Shown: positions 45,144 to 57,831 of the stretch, piece after piece
Numbering within the stretch: position 1 is the first letter of the stretch
Layout of the letters: every line of letters starts with the position of its first letter
NCBI GenBank assembly: GCA_032622095.1
Contig: CP136066.1
Coordinates: 58,496,609-58,560,608 of the forward strand
DNA length: 64,000 nt
Source: Siphonodentalium dalli
Taxonomy: Eukaryota > Mollusca > Scaphopoda > Gadilida > Siphonodentaliidae
Direction: 5' to 3'
The notes under the pieces: generated by a model
Database searches by the model: none
Seen by the model: the letters and a program-made list of their open reading frames with translations, nothing else
What the model was told of the DNA's origin: nothing
Made by a program: the position numbers and the translations under genes

Positions 45144-47624
45144 TTATGCAGTTGAAATTGTGATATTAAGAATGCCTAAAATATTTGTTCAATGTTTTAA
45201 CATGGACACCGGTGATTATAACATGACAATCTATGAGTTGGTATATATCCGCTGGTATGATCAGACTGTGCACATTATAGTTATACAGGTACAACATAAC
45301 AAACGTGAATTTAAGAACAGAGTATAAACAAAGATAGACCATCTTTATGTTACGTGTATTACTGATAGACAAATTAAAGTTGTGATCTGAACTACATGTC
45401 TATATATACCCCCTCTTGTATGCTACATTTGTAGATTATATAAGTCAACACCTTCAAATTATTTATGGTATAATAGATTTTTATTTATGGTATAATAGAT
45501 TTTTAGAATTTTATTCTATTTCACTAAGACATGACATGTATACACCTTTAAATGTGTTGTATTCGACAGTCGTTTTCGAAACTTTCAAGGCCGCATGTGG
45601 TATACGATCTTGGGAAATGTTTGAGAAATTGCCCATATATTGGTTGAAAATATTTGAAATGATGGTTATTTTACCATAAAATATAGCTGTTATTAGGCAT
45701 ACAATTGTAAATTTAAACAGTATACTGTCAATGAGATTGTTACATAACACTATATGACTAATTGTCATCGACAAACTCACTTTGTAAGATTTAACCAAAG
45801 ATTTATTGAATCTTGACAACCAAGTCACATTTTCGTGATTTTTGGGGTGAGGGGTAACATAAACCAAATTTTCTGAAACGTTGTTACATATTAACCACAG
45901 AAAATGTATTCATTGTTTTCGGTATATATTTAAGACCAAACATTTTGAACTATCGCAAATATCCTATGTGTAAATGACCATTTATTGGACCAAAATATTT
46001 TAAATGACGAGGATTTTCTTACCAAATTGCATATTTTAGTCGAAAAAGTTGTAAATTTCAACTTTGGTCATTGTGTGTGTAATTGCAATTACAGTATTTA
46101 GAATGTGATTGAATAGTGTCCTTTATAGATTCTCATCAATGTTCTATCGGATGTTTATCACAAAAACAAAATTTCATGATTTTTGGGGTGAGGGGTAACA
46201 TAATCCAAAATGTCTAAAATATCGTTATGAATTTGTCCTAGATGTTGTATATATTGTTTGCAGTATACATTTCCGAAATTTTTAAGATCTTAACCTTTGA
46301 CCTGCAATGAAACAGTTTTGAGAAATTGTCTGTTTATTATTCCGAAATAATTGAAACGAGAATGATTTTATGACAAAATTTCATGCTTTTGGTCCAAAAA
46401 GTTATAATTTTCAAATTTGGTCAGCCTGCATTGCTAATATCTTCAAAATATGACAATGCCGGATGGAATGACGCCTTTATTATGCATGTGCCTTAAATTG
46501 TATACCAGTTGGAACGTCATGGTGAAATAATGATTGAATTTGGCCGCCATCTTGGATTTATACTGCAAACAAGGGTTAATATTGATCAGAAACCTGTTTC
46601 TAGTTCACTTTCTGAAAGAGCACACCTACCTTGACATAATATAAAAAAAATGGCACTTTTGGCCAGTCCGTTCCAATATGACAAAATTTTGTCGCTAAGT
46701 CACTACACTATATATGCGAGTCGACCATAGGTCGCCTCGCATATATAAGAGAATGCATTGGCCTAACAATTTTTTATCATGTTTTTTAAATAAATGTTTC
46801 ATACAATTTTAAGGACATAAAATAAAAAAACATCCATTACCCTGCAGGGGGCCCCACACATATATAGAAGCACCTAGAAGAGTGTCGTCTGCTCATGTTT
46901 GTCTGGGGCTCTGTATGGGTGAAATTATAAAATTGTTAAAGAATACAAGAACAAATTATTAAAATTGTAAAAAATTGTTAGGCCAATGCATTCTCTTATA
47001 TATTGGTTGACTCGCATATATAAGAGAATGCATTGGCACAGGGTAAAAAATCCCGACTTCCGACTGGATTTGATATGGCGGGTCACATGTGCAGAATGAG
47101 GTCCCCAAAAATTTCATTCACATTCAACACCTTTATGATAGCAACCACCAAGGGTGCTTATACCTAAGGCAGGTGAATGACGTCATATATTTTTTTCTAT
47201 ATCCATCAGTGATTTTTTTAGATCGCGGGTATGGATTTTGGAGAAATTATCACGTGACTTCCGGTTAGCAACTGTGTGGAGATTGCAAAACACGCAGAGT
47301 TGGGAATGAAGCATCGCGATGAAAATGAAAGTAACTAATTCACACCTTACGAAGAATTCACATGTGATTTAGGACTATTAATTTCAATTAGACCAATTTC
47401 TTTGGTTAGCTTAATAAAAACTAAAAATAAAGACGTCATGACACGGTTTCTGACATCATTTTGGATTTGTGGGCCAGACAAGATTGCACAATCCACGACA
47501 CGTCTTGTCAAGTTGGCATGTCATCTCCGTCGTGATCACTGCGTGATGTTACATAAATTATTCTTAGCGCTATGTCGCCGATAAAAGGCAAATTTGAGGC
47601 ACAGCATGTGTGGTTGCTCAACTA

Positions 47625-47819
47625 CAGTAATACTCAAATTAATCGACTCCTTAAACACAGCAGAATTATGGGTAACTTTTCAGGATTTAGTTGGAAATAT
47701 GGCTTATTCTCCCCGAGAGCTTTTCGATGAATGGCAACAAGCCATATTTCCGACTAAATCCTGAAAAGTTACCCCTAATTCTGCTGTGTTTAAGGAGTCG
47801 ATTAATTAGAGCATTACTG
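47625..47819. mobile_element. T-family MITE 45 nt before exon 8
   Basis: A ~195-bp palindrome with TA on both sides and arms through GGATTTAG and AATGGCAACAAGCC. Confidence 0.85.
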
Positions 47820-47864
47820 TACGTGTGACGTACGATTCATATTAGAATTTTACTTCAACTTTAG

Positions 47865-47986
47865 ATCTGATGAGACAGATCCTGCGGCAGCTGTACACAC
47901 AGAGAATGCTGATGAAGAAATCACTACAATGGATACTGGAGAGCAGGAAGATAACGGATTTAACAACGAACATGGAGGAGATGATG
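47865..47986 (+). CDS. Exon 8 of model: acidic linker
   Basis: This 122-nt exon lies between ACTTTAG and GTTGGT, entering in phase 2 and leaving in phase 1. The product is acidic (SDETDPAAAVHTENADEE... ending EHGGDD), comparable to exons 2 and 3, and joins domain 2 to domain 3. A 195-bp palindromic MITE ends 45 nt before the acceptor. The short length and weak donor lower confidence, but the phase fits both neighbours. Confidence 0.72.
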
Positions 47987-47989
47987 GTT

Positions 47990-48539
47990 GGTGTAACTGA
48001 AAATTCATACAAATTTTGAAGAATGTGAAAAAAATAGAAAAAAAACTTCATTATTACCTTACTCGTATTTAAATTCACGCAGTGCTATTTTTCGCTCAGT
48101 TTTGAATTTACGCACTTTAAATTCTCGCACCTAGCTGTGCAAATTCAAAACTGAGAAAATTTATGTGATATTTTCGTATATCTTGGAGCTGACAACAGTT
48201 TCGGCTCTTAGTCATTGCTGTAGATAGTATATGTGTATATTAAACACCATCGCGGTGGATTTACATCGTGTAGACAATAAACTAGTAACTACATACATGA
48301 TAATTTTGTGGCGACCTGGACTATTAGCATTGTTCTTATACAAGCATTTCAACAATGTATATGTTACCATGCTTTGTCGCTTGAATTGTGAGCAATGGTC
48401 TTAATAGCGATTAGCCGAATGTAAATATATGCATAGGTATATTGTCTATTCAACCGTTTATAAAATATGTAAACTCAGCAACATAGCACTCTTATATTTC
48501 ATATGGACTGTGGTTTAGATTAAACTTTAAATTTCCTTT
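47990..48539. other. Intron 8: no gene
   Basis: Only a small imperfect hairpin (48080-48165, around AATTTACGCACTTTAAATTC) was seen. Confidence 0.5.
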
Positions 48540-48730
48540 GGCTCACCCTACAGGCCACATCCCATCCGATCATCACCAAATTTCATATGGATCTTCAGGG
48601 TGACCTCTAGATTTGAGCTATCATTATTTCCCAAAAATTTTATAAATCATGGCCGCCGGCAGCTATATTGGATTTCAAATTTGACTCCATCGGCACACCC
48701 TGCAGCCCACGTTACACCCTGCAGCCCACG
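48540..48730 (+). repeat. GCCACATCCCATCCGATCAT repeat
   Basis: It matches the degenerate repeat at 1390-1990 (CCGATCATCACCAAATTTCA, GTGACCTCTAGAT). The 85-codon frame at 48668 overlaps it and is not supported. Confidence 0.65.
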
Positions 48731-48734
48731 TTTA

Positions 48735-49809
48735 TTGGTGAAATGTTTGAAATGAAAATAATTTCATCTACACAATACAAGACCGTTGCCTTTCCTACTT
48801 CTTTATCATTCTATTCATTGCTCAGCAAAAAATTAACTCCTTCCCAAGTTGAGCTACAGTGTCACATTCATTTTGAATATTTTCTGTTTCAAGCAAAAGG
48901 TCATGCTTCTCCTGAAGTTCTATGAGTACAGTCCAAGCCAGAATATACTGTTGATGAATTCACTTTTTTGGGAATGTTATCGTTGATTGCAAAATAAACA
49001 TCATAATTGTTCCCATATGAAAAAATACAATAGTTTTATGTACAGTAGTATTTTGAATTGTTGCAACCACTTTTGTCGCACAGTAGATCGGTGGGCTTAA
49101 AGCATTAATGTCGTAATTGGAAATAACATGTGTGTCTGTCAGTTAACGGCGTTCCAAAATGAGGGGAGTTACTATTGGAATTATGCACAGTGAAGTTCAT
49201 TCGTAGCAGCGATTTACATTTTATTGAGAACATAATTATGACATACATGTATTAAGGACTGTCAAATATTTGCATTGGAGTTGCCTAAAATATAAATCGT
49301 GCATTCAGTGAGAGAGCATGGCAGGAGACAATACTGGAATCAAAATCGAAATTTGTGATGCATGCAAACGTTATTATATCGCATTTAAATTATTCTACAT
49401 AGTATATAGGTGAATCTGATAATCCTTTGATATCTTTCCATTATCATGAATCGACAGGGAACACATACTTATGAACAATGCAGAAGATACATTCAGGTTA
49501 TCGCGAATTCCGTCGATGGTGACAGCTACATGATGATGTTGTTCTTCAAGTTTCGTTGAAATCAACATGATGACATTTTATGAATGAGATGAACATGATG
49601 AAATCAACAAGCTTCTTCGTATAGTACACATCTCAATCGGATTGCGCACACAGCGTCAATAATATAATGGTTAATTTCAGTAAAAGACTCCCCTCTCGAC
49701 AACAACCAAGAGTCTTGACTTTTGAATACTTTTAGTTTTATGTTGGGCGTTTATATTCTATAATAATTTGTACAAAAGGAAGGGCTTTTAAAGGTTTTGT
49801 TTTTAGGTT
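48735..49809. other. Intron 8: no gene seen
   Basis: No repeat of this window and no supported ORF. Confidence 0.5.
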
Positions 49810-49813
49810 TTAA

Positions 49814-50265
49814 CCCTTTCAGTTCCAGGTCCGATTTTTGTATCAACCCATATACCCTGTGCCAATGCATTCTCTTATATATGCGAGTCGACCATAGGTC
49901 GCCTCGCATATATAAGAGACTGCATTGGCTTAACAATTTTTGATCATTTGTTATTATTTTTTACAATTTTTTACAATTTTAATAATTTTTTCTTATATTC
50001 TTTAACAGATTATTTTGTAGGTTTAGTGCCAGGTAATCTTACGTTTTTCATGGGCATCAAACTTATTACTATGAATACTTGGTGATAGTTTTGAGTTATA
50101 ACATGCCCCTAAGGTTTTATCCAGTTTGTTTTTAAATTTGCTATAGCATGCTTAAGCATACCTAAAACAAATTAAACCCAAAAAATCTATTTAAAAAAAA
50201 AAAAAAAAAATTATTTTTTTATTTTTTTAGGGCCGATTTTACAGACCGTAAAGGCACTGAAAGGG
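49814..50265. mobile_element. TTAA-flanked MITE, C shell carrying an H core
   Basis: The ends CCCTTTCAGTTCCAGGTCC and GGCACTGAAAGGG sit between TTAA duplications. After ATCAACCCATAT the shell is interrupted by CCCTGTGCCAATGCATTCTC, the H hairpin (49856-49930). AT-rich sequence with an A-tract at 50191-50210 follows. Confidence 0.78.
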
Positions 50266-50582
50266 TTAAGTCTGAGTTGAGAGCTCCTTGTTTGTTTGCA
50301 TTGTGAATTTCTGATTTCTCAATGATCTTATGTTTGATTGACCTAATTTATACACGAAGTAGCTAGCTATAGGACCATTGCAACTCTTTCGATGAATCCT
50401 TGTGCATGTCTGGAGTGAAATTAATCATAATCACATCACGATATAAGGCCTAAGTGAATCTTATTTGATGTGAATACACATCTATGAAGTTATTTTTATA
50501 AGATTAAAAAAGGCACAGATATATCCTAGCTTATGCGTGTGGTTTAACTGTGGTTCGTTAATTACTCTAGCATATGGTCATA

Positions 50583-52357
50583 CAGTCAATTCCAATTAAT
50601 CGAATAGCGGTTAATCGAATAATTCGTTTATTAAAATAATATTTCGGATTCCAAAACCATTTTAATAGTACATCTGTATTTTTTAATTACTTATTCGAAT
50701 AGACTCCCAAGCGGACTATCGCTTAATCGAATAGAATATTCGCAAAAATGTGCTATGAAAGTCGGTATTTTCGTGCATTCTAGAACTTAGTTGAAGGTAT
50801 TTCATCCAAAATATTATAGTTTATGTCAAGAAACCGCAGACAATCGTATTAGATCGAAAATGGGTGACATAAAACGTTTCAAAAGCGAGTGCTTTACGAT
50901 CATATTTGATAGTTTATGACATAAATTCTTGGACATATCAATGAAATATTATTGACAAACACTATAGAAGAAGAAAATAATAACTTTGGGTTGTATTTTT
51001 GATTTAATTGTCCACACAAAGCAATGTTATTCACAGATAAATTGAAGCGCGTGCGTTTATTATGAAAACAAGCCGTCAAACAGGCACCTGCTTATCACGT
51101 GACCATGCATAAAGAATTAGGCTTGTGTTCGTTTCGCACAAAGGATTGTCCCATTAATGATGACAGAGTGTTTGTTTAAGTATTGAGTCATGGTCACAAG
51201 TCATAAGGGTCACACGTCAGGAAACAATGAGTACACCCGCTAACAAAGGGCAAATTAACGTGTCACTTGTAAAAACAAAATCGTACCAGGGCTATTATAA
51301 ATGTGATGCTGTGGGTACACCAGTCATAATCAATTACTCAGTCATTATGAACTCAAAACGAAAGCGCAACGACCTCTCCCTGGCTGATAAGTTTGAAGTG
51401 ATTAAGTTACTAGACCAGAAGTTTTCTCAGACTGAAATCGCGAAAAAGTTAGGTTGTTCGCAATCCAAGGATTTTGCCACCGACGAAGAAGTTGAATGCT
51501 ACGGCCTACCCACCGACTAAGAAATCGCCGACGAAGTGAAACCAAACACCGACGACAAGGACGACTCCGACGATGATGAATACAAGGTCCCCATCATGCC
51601 GATGCAATGCACACAGGGTTTCAGCGACATTCGGCAGTTCTTGGAAGAAAACCTCGAGGAAAAGGACGACATGGACTGGGCAGCCTTCTACAAAATCCAG
51701 AACCTGTTCCAATCTCTGCTTTCTAAACGCCGGCGCCAATGTAAAATCACCGAATTTGCATCGTGGATTCCATGAACACTTTAGGCCTATGTATGCTTTT
51801 ATTACTGTTTATTATATTGTCACTGTTATTCAATATTTATCCGTTATATGTTTTAAAATAAATCATGTTCTATAAAATGTCTTCCTCAATCACCCCATTA
51901 TAACCAAAGGTGAATAACTCTAATCAGTCCTTCAATGTAAACATTAAACATGTGCTTTTATCGATCAAAGGTGAATAACTTTAACCAGTCCTTCAATGTA
52001 AACATTAAACATGTGCTTTTATCGATCGATGTTTTTACAATTTTCCCTCTGTAAAAAGTAACAACAAACACACAATCTGACAATGCTATTACAAATATTT
52101 TAATATTATATGAAACAATCAATAAAGAGAACAATATTATGAAGTAATTACACATTTAATAACAGGTATTTTAAAGTTTTTATATCAAACAAACATCGGT
52201 CAAGTCAGTGGTACATCGTCAACTCGAAATTACAACGTTTTGGTGCATCGTCAACTTGAAATTACAACGTTTTGGTGCAAATTCGCCTAATAAAATAATC
52301 GGTTATTCGAATAAAAAATTGCTGCACCGAGCATATTCTATTAACCGAAATTGACTG
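50583..52357 (+). mobile_element. Internally deleted Tigger/pogo element
   Basis: The ends CAGTCAATTCCAATTAATCG and CGAAATTGACTG face each other between TA at 50581 and 52358. It contains a shortened transposase. Near the right end there are two short tandem duplications: GTGAATAACTCTAATCAGTC-type units (51910-52028) and CAACTTGAAATTACAACG-type units (52210-52275). Confidence 0.88.
51347..51775 (+). pseudogene. Truncated pogo-type transposase
   Basis: The frame begins MNSKRKRNDLSLADKFEVIK and continues with a helix-turn-helix of the CENP-B/pogo N-terminal type (QTEIAKKLGCSQS). It jumps directly to an acidic C-terminal tail, is stopped by TAA at 51518, and stays open in the same frame to 51775 (FLEENLEEKDDMDW). 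The whole DDE catalytic region is deleted. The in-frame ATG at 51227 is further upstream, but the family's usual start is 51347. Confidence 0.82.
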
Positions 52358-52782
52358 TATTACTTTTGTGATACTATGATAAAAAAAATTCAGAAAAACA
52401 TAAATTAATGCAATTCCAAGATGGCCTGCCAATCTCATGTGACCCCTATGATGACCCCTATAACCTTGAAAGGGTTTCCACTGCGGCTGGTGATAGGTCA
52501 TTGCCATATATACCCACATGTGAATTTTCAACTAGATACATCAATAATTACCCAATAATCATTGCATTACCCATATATACATATTATACTTGTATTTACA
52601 TCCAGAATGCTTGGCACATAGGCATATGTCCATGTGGCGGGGTGGCAGCAAAAGAGTTCACATGAAATTTCAAAGAAAAAGTGAAATAAAATAACACATG
52701 GAATTTTTTTTCCCTAATTTTTTTCATCATGTCCGCTGACCATTTTATTAAAAAAAGCTGTACTCTACTTCTGTCATTACAG

Positions 52783-53111
52783 ATGAAGGTGGGAAGGAAT
52801 ATGTTGCTGAAGATGTTATCACTATCGAAGATGAGGCGCAAGAATATTTGGCTGATGATGTCATTGCCATCGATGACAACACTGATGAATTTGATGCCGA
52901 TAAAAGTGAAATTATTTTTAATGAGGAGGCTGTGGCAGAAGCTGATCAGGCCGATAATGGTCAACATGATTCCAAGCACAGTAAAAATCCAGCTTATGTA
53001 TACCCAAGAAAGCCGTGCAATTTCGTTCCCTTCGAGGCTTATCATAACTTTAAGGACATTGATGGACTTGGAGCAAAACAATTGGTTGAAAAGCTCGGAA
53101 AAATGCATGAT
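52783..53111 (+). CDS. Exon 9 of model: acidic linker and first half of domain 3
   Basis: This 329-nt exon runs from TCATTACAG to GTGAGT, entering in phase 1 and leaving in phase 0. Its first two thirds are acidic (EDVITIEDEAQEYLADDV and similar). It then gives YVYPRKPCNFVPFEAYHNF and a helix, KQLVEKLGKMHD, the third instance of the domain start. A 213-bp palindromic MITE begins 46 nt downstream of the donor. Confidence 0.85.
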
Positions 53112-53157
53112 GTGAGTTCATTATCCCCTTTGATTACTGAATAGATTCTCCCACTTA

Positions 53158-53370
53158 CAGTAGTGCTCTAAGTAATCGACTTCTTAACCACAGCAGAATT
53201 ATGGGTAACTTTTCAGGATTTAGTCGGAAATATGGCTTGTTGCCATTCATCAGAAAGCTCTCAAGGAGAGCTTTCCAATGAATGGCAACAAGCCATATTT
53301 CCGACTAAATCCTGAAAAGTTACCCATAATTCTGCTGTGGTTAAGAAGTCGATTACTTAGAGCATTACTG
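53158..53370. mobile_element. T-family MITE 46 nt after exon 9, inserted in an F repeat
   Basis: A full-length 213-bp palindrome. TA at 53156 and 53371 flank it, and removing the element with one TA rejoins the F repeat (CTCCCACT-TAGTTATAATGG). This documents the insertion and the TA target directly. Confidence 0.9.
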
Positions 53371-53371
53371 T

Positions 53372-56307
53372 AGTTATAATGGTATGGATTGGATTGGTTT
53401 ATCATTCATTTGGAGGTGGGTTCAGGTGACTAAAGCATACAACAAACAACGTTATTTTCTGTTTTACTCCTTTCTATACAAGCTGGATTCCCCCATTTAG
53501 TTATAAAAGTATAGATTGGAATGGTCTATAATTCATTTGGAGGGGTGTTAATGAAACGTGACCAGATGACAGTATGATACAAAGTTAATACATGTGCTGA
53601 ACAATTCATATTGATTGGTGGGAAATGTTCAGATGATAAGGCCAAAAAAAAGAAGATATTTGATTCTCAGGCAATTTTTTTTAAATCAATTATTTTTCAC
53701 TGCCTTCGAACTATAGCATAGCTAGGGGGAAAACTCTTATCTTGCAGGGTTACTTGCTTCCTGTGCAAAGGTCAGGTTGGAAGACGACTCATTCAATATC
53801 CAACCTCTGCTTTTTGCCGAAATATTTCAACACATTTGGCCAATAAACTTGGGGGGTTTGGACAGCCTGTGGTGACAATATACCTGAAAGTTATCGTTGT
53901 CTGTGGTCTTTTGTTGAATACCCACACATACACCGTTGTATTAACTCCTATTCGATATTTGAAACATAACTATATCCATGTGACAGTTTTCTATTTTCAT
54001 GTTACCGGTTTACAACTATACTGTGAAAATTTGAAATCCAAAATCGTAATAAAATGGTCCAACGCGTGACATTTTTTATATTTGATATGGCGATGTCTGA
54101 GAATCGAAACCCTTTTTTTGGCCTAAGTACAACAACTTATTTTCTGAACATTTCCTAAGGGAACTACTCATCAATGAATATTTTGTAGGGAAACGATTGA
54201 TCTTCTATATCGGACGTTATGCCCAGCATCGTTGGCGGGAGTTATATTGTTTGTATGTCTTCGGTTTAGGTCAAATGGAAGCTTTGCGTATATGAACGTA
54301 GAGGAAAGCCTTTCCCAAGCATGATAATATCAAACATACATATATCTGAGGTCCGTTAAATGTCAAAGAGATATATAAGTAAACAAAGCTTAGTTTTCCA
54401 CAGAATTTTGATTTGTCAATCAGAAAATGCATGTAAACAATACATTAAAGATTGTATCATCACTATACCTTTTTCTATCACGGTAGATGATATATCATTT
54501 TGAAGAAAGATTAATCGTGGGCATGTCAAGTGATCAATCATATTAAGGGGTTTATGTGAATGCCCGGGGTCCACGTTTACATGTAGTACGTCTTTTGAAT
54601 GAACGTCCCTTATAGAAGAGCAACAGGGTGGGACTTGGTCAAAAAACAGCATCATCCCAACCTAGTCCAACAAATTAGATTATTCGGATTAAGATATATT
54701 TTAATATTTGGACATTTACGATTATGTTAATCCTTATAGTCTAAATAAAGAGCAGAAAGCCCATCTAGCACAGATTTTGAAGCAGGTCAACACCAATGAC
54801 CACCGATATGACCCCTTCAAAATAACAATTTCTCTTAAATTTTCTACAAATACATGAGTCTTACCTGTAGAGGAGATAGTATTCGTTGTGTTTACACATA
54901 CATTGTGATATAAAAGTTGTCAGAATTACAGATATATTAGTTTAATCCCCGAGTGTAAAACATAACACCATTTTTGAAAACAAACGAATGCAATGACGTC
55001 ACGCTTAGGCTAGGCAAATTGATTACTCGTGAAAATCAAGATATACTGTGCAGATCTGGAAATATCAACTGGGTCAAATTGTTGTCATTTATAGATAGCA
55101 TATTAACACCCCTAGGTTGTTTGTTTGATAAATAACAATAATAAGGATCTGTTTATCCGATTTTGTTGACATTTTCATCATACTAGTGTTCTTATCAAAA
55201 TTATGCCATTGACATTTCTGTACCAAAAATAAAGATGCCTTTTCTTAAGTAAACAATATTTGAAGGGATATGGAAATTATTTTATTATTTTTAAAATGCA
55301 AATTGATTACTTTTAAAAAGCGTAATAGTCTATGCTTTATGGTTAACCGGATGCTTGGTCTTTCAAGCTTTCCCGCACGTCAAGATTCGACGAGAGTTTG
55401 ATATGCATGGCTCAATAATTATTATTATCAGTCACTTATGTGGATTCTATTCGTATTGCTATGGATTTTCAGGTAAGCAAATCAGTTGTATTCGATTAAT
55501 TCCACGACCACCTGCCCCATTAAATGTTCACAAGTCGAAAACTATGTTTGATATTTTGGCATAAAAGCAACACATTTCTAGTGATGAACAGATTAACTGA
55601 AACGGCACGTGGCCTATATTTTCGTTTGTCTGTTTATAATCGGCATCGGAAAAAACAATCCTGCCGTTCCGATGGTGGTTCCGATTATTTCCGCTTATTC
55701 GAGTAAAGTGAGAAAACGGTAAATCAACGTTCAAATGAACAGCCGTGTTATGTATTCTACTGTAAGTAATGGTAAGTATGGTCAGCCTATTATATTTAAA
55801 AGAATATATGGTCGTTAATATATGGTGAATATGTGTTAAAATGTAACCATACATTGAAAGACTTGGAGATGAATTAAAGTATGTACGTACGGTACCGTAC
55901 CGAAAATAGTTGACTGTGTTCAGTAAAATTGGAAATTACATAATTGGCAATAGACTGGCCGAATTATTATTGATACCGAAAACCAACACCTGTCTTAACG
56001 ACAAATTATGTAGAAGAATTAAACCTGTATACATGTATGCATTTTGGTAGCTGTATCATTCTCAATTATCAAATCGAAGCTCATTTTTATATGCATAGAA
56101 TATGAGACCACGTGGCGGCGAATATATTCCCATCCGGTAATAAATTGCGCCCAAAATCGTATTTAGCCGTCTGCTGTGAGACATCTAGCAATTTCAACGA
56201 CCGATGCCATATATATATATATTTTCCCAAATCAATTCATCACTACAAATTTCCTATTAAATAGGACTACACTTGTTATACTCGCATATCGGAACAAATT
56301 CAACCTG
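53372..56307. other. Intron 9: mostly featureless
   Basis: F-family copies lie at 53375-53440 and 53463-53640. From about 53700 to 56300 I see no repeat of this window and no supported ORF. Confidence 0.5.
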
Positions 56308-56311
56308 TTAA

Positions 56312-56796
56312 AGGCACGTGAGGCCTTAGTTGTCGAAATATTCATATTTGTTCCAATCACCGTAAACAGAAAAACGCAAACAGTTTCGTTCATATATACC
56401 ATGACCATCGCGTAAACAGCATGTTATCATAAAGATTTACTATATTTTACCTAAGCAAGAGCCTGATTGTGTTACAGAAGACAACACAATGCTGCTGGCT
56501 AATCACACACAAATGGCATAAACGCTCTTTATTCGTTCCATATCAGGAATTCTCCCACAAAGAACGCTCTTTATGTTTACCATCATAATATAAACAAACA
56601 CCAGAAAAGTAACTTTTTATGCTTTTGTTTACATAACAATGGTCAAATATATGACAATAACATACTGTTTATGCGATATTTCTTATTTGTATACGGACAA
56701 AGTCTGTCTACATTTTGTTGTTCTTTCTGTTTGTGGCGGTTTTTGACGGGTGGAAATATTTTCACAGGATACCCACCGCCAAGGCCAACCGTACCT
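56312..56796. mobile_element. TTAA-flanked ~485-bp MITE (M family), inverted copy
   Basis: TTAA at 56308 and 56797. The ends AGGCACGTGAGGCCTTAG and CAAGGCCAACCGTACCT form imperfect terminal repeats. It corresponds along its length to 31353-31846 in reverse. Confidence 0.8.
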
Positions 56797-57558
56797 TTAA
56801 GCATAAACTTTCCAATTGTTGAAACTAAAGGCCTACTGGACACCACACCCATTATAGCTTTCCTTACGTCTTTGTATGTGGCTTGACAACCAGTTAACGT
56901 TTGTATGTAGCACTTATTACTACATATATACTTACTATATATATGTCAACAAAAATCTTTCACTCAGTAAATGATAAGTATATAGTTCCCGTAAAAATCA
57001 GCCTGTTCCTATGTGGTATGGAACAATGAAACTGAGAAATCAGTTTGGTGTGGCCTGTATAAAGTATGTTAATTTTGCGTGTTTTCCCAGATTTCTGATC
57101 TATTACACATGCGTGTACTTTCGTTTTCGTGAGTGTCGCAAGCGCAGACGGTTTGAATATTTTTGTTCGTTGTCGTTCTTAGAAAATTTTATGGATTAAT
57201 AGTGACACAAATTTATGCTAGTTAATTCAGTCATGATATTTAACATTCCAACAAAATGTACGTTTTTATTTATAGTTTTATTTGTGTCATTAGACGTGAA
57301 CAATTTAATTTAAAGGGGCATGTCCTTGCCGTTAAAATTTTTTGGGTTTTACAGCGAGTAACACTTTCACGTCCTGTATTAGATGATGAGGAATTATGAT
57401 AACATAAATATTAAAATATATCTTAATCCGAATCGTCTAATTTGTTGGACTAGTCCCAACCGATATCCAAAGCTGTTGTGGACCGAGAAGACTTGGTCAA
57501 CCTTCCCATGTATAGAGTTGAATCGGGTCATCTTCCTTTGGTGCCTTGGGTCCTTTAA

Positions 57559-57799
57559 CCCTTTGAGTGCCAGGGGCCGATCTCATCGGCCCTAAACCTA
57601 CAAAATAAGTCTGTTAAAGAATATAAGAATAAATTATTAAAATTGTAAAAAATTGTAAAAAAAAAAAAAAAAAAAAAATGTTAGGCCAATGCATTCTCTT
57701 ATATATTCGAGGCGACCTATGGTCGACTCGCATATATAAGAGAATGCATTGGCACAGGGTATATGGGTTGATACAAAAATCAACCTGGCACTCAAAGGG
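57559..57799. mobile_element. TTAA-flanked MITE, C shell carrying an H core (opposite orientation)
   Basis: It lies between TTAA at 57555 and 57800. It has the same composite of C ends and H core as 49814-50265, reversed and shortened; the H hairpin is at 57683-57758. Confidence 0.78.
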
Positions 57800-57831
57800 T
57801 TAAATCTTATCTTGTTGTTAATATCTTATCT

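Larger units (their letters stand above)
41987..46710. mobile_element. Long-inverted-repeat (foldback) transposon
   Basis: The ends TAGTGTAGTGACTTAGCG and CGCTAAGTCACTACACTA are bracketed by TAT (41984-41986 and 46711-46713). The arms (about 41987-43605 and 45040-46710) are inverted copies roughly 1.6 kb long, with visible substitutions. A second, inner inverted repeat pairs about 43660-43790 with 44025-44150. The centre has a decayed gene. A 3-bp target and such arms do not fit hAT, Tc1 or piggyBac; superfamily left open. Confidence 0.82.
41919..47084. mobile_element. D-shell MITE split by a 4.7-kb insertion
   Basis: GACCCGCCATATCAAATCC at the left pairs with GGATTTGATATGGCGGGTC at the right, each followed inward by the CGGAAGTCGGGA / TCCCGACTTCCG motif and CCCTGTGCC / GGCACAGGG. 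The H core after the left end is interrupted at 41987. Sequence after 46711 resumes it and carries a second H core (46980-47040). P-family half copies lie just outside both ends. Confidence 0.8.

Noticed and set aside
52596-53108. 170-codon minus-strand frame opposite exon 9
   Set aside because: Antisense of an acidic coding exon; the plus-strand reading fits the splice phases.
52729-53115. 128-codon plus-strand frame over exon 9
   Set aside because: Wrong frame: it does not match the exon 8 phase or the domain pattern, which the adjacent frame does.
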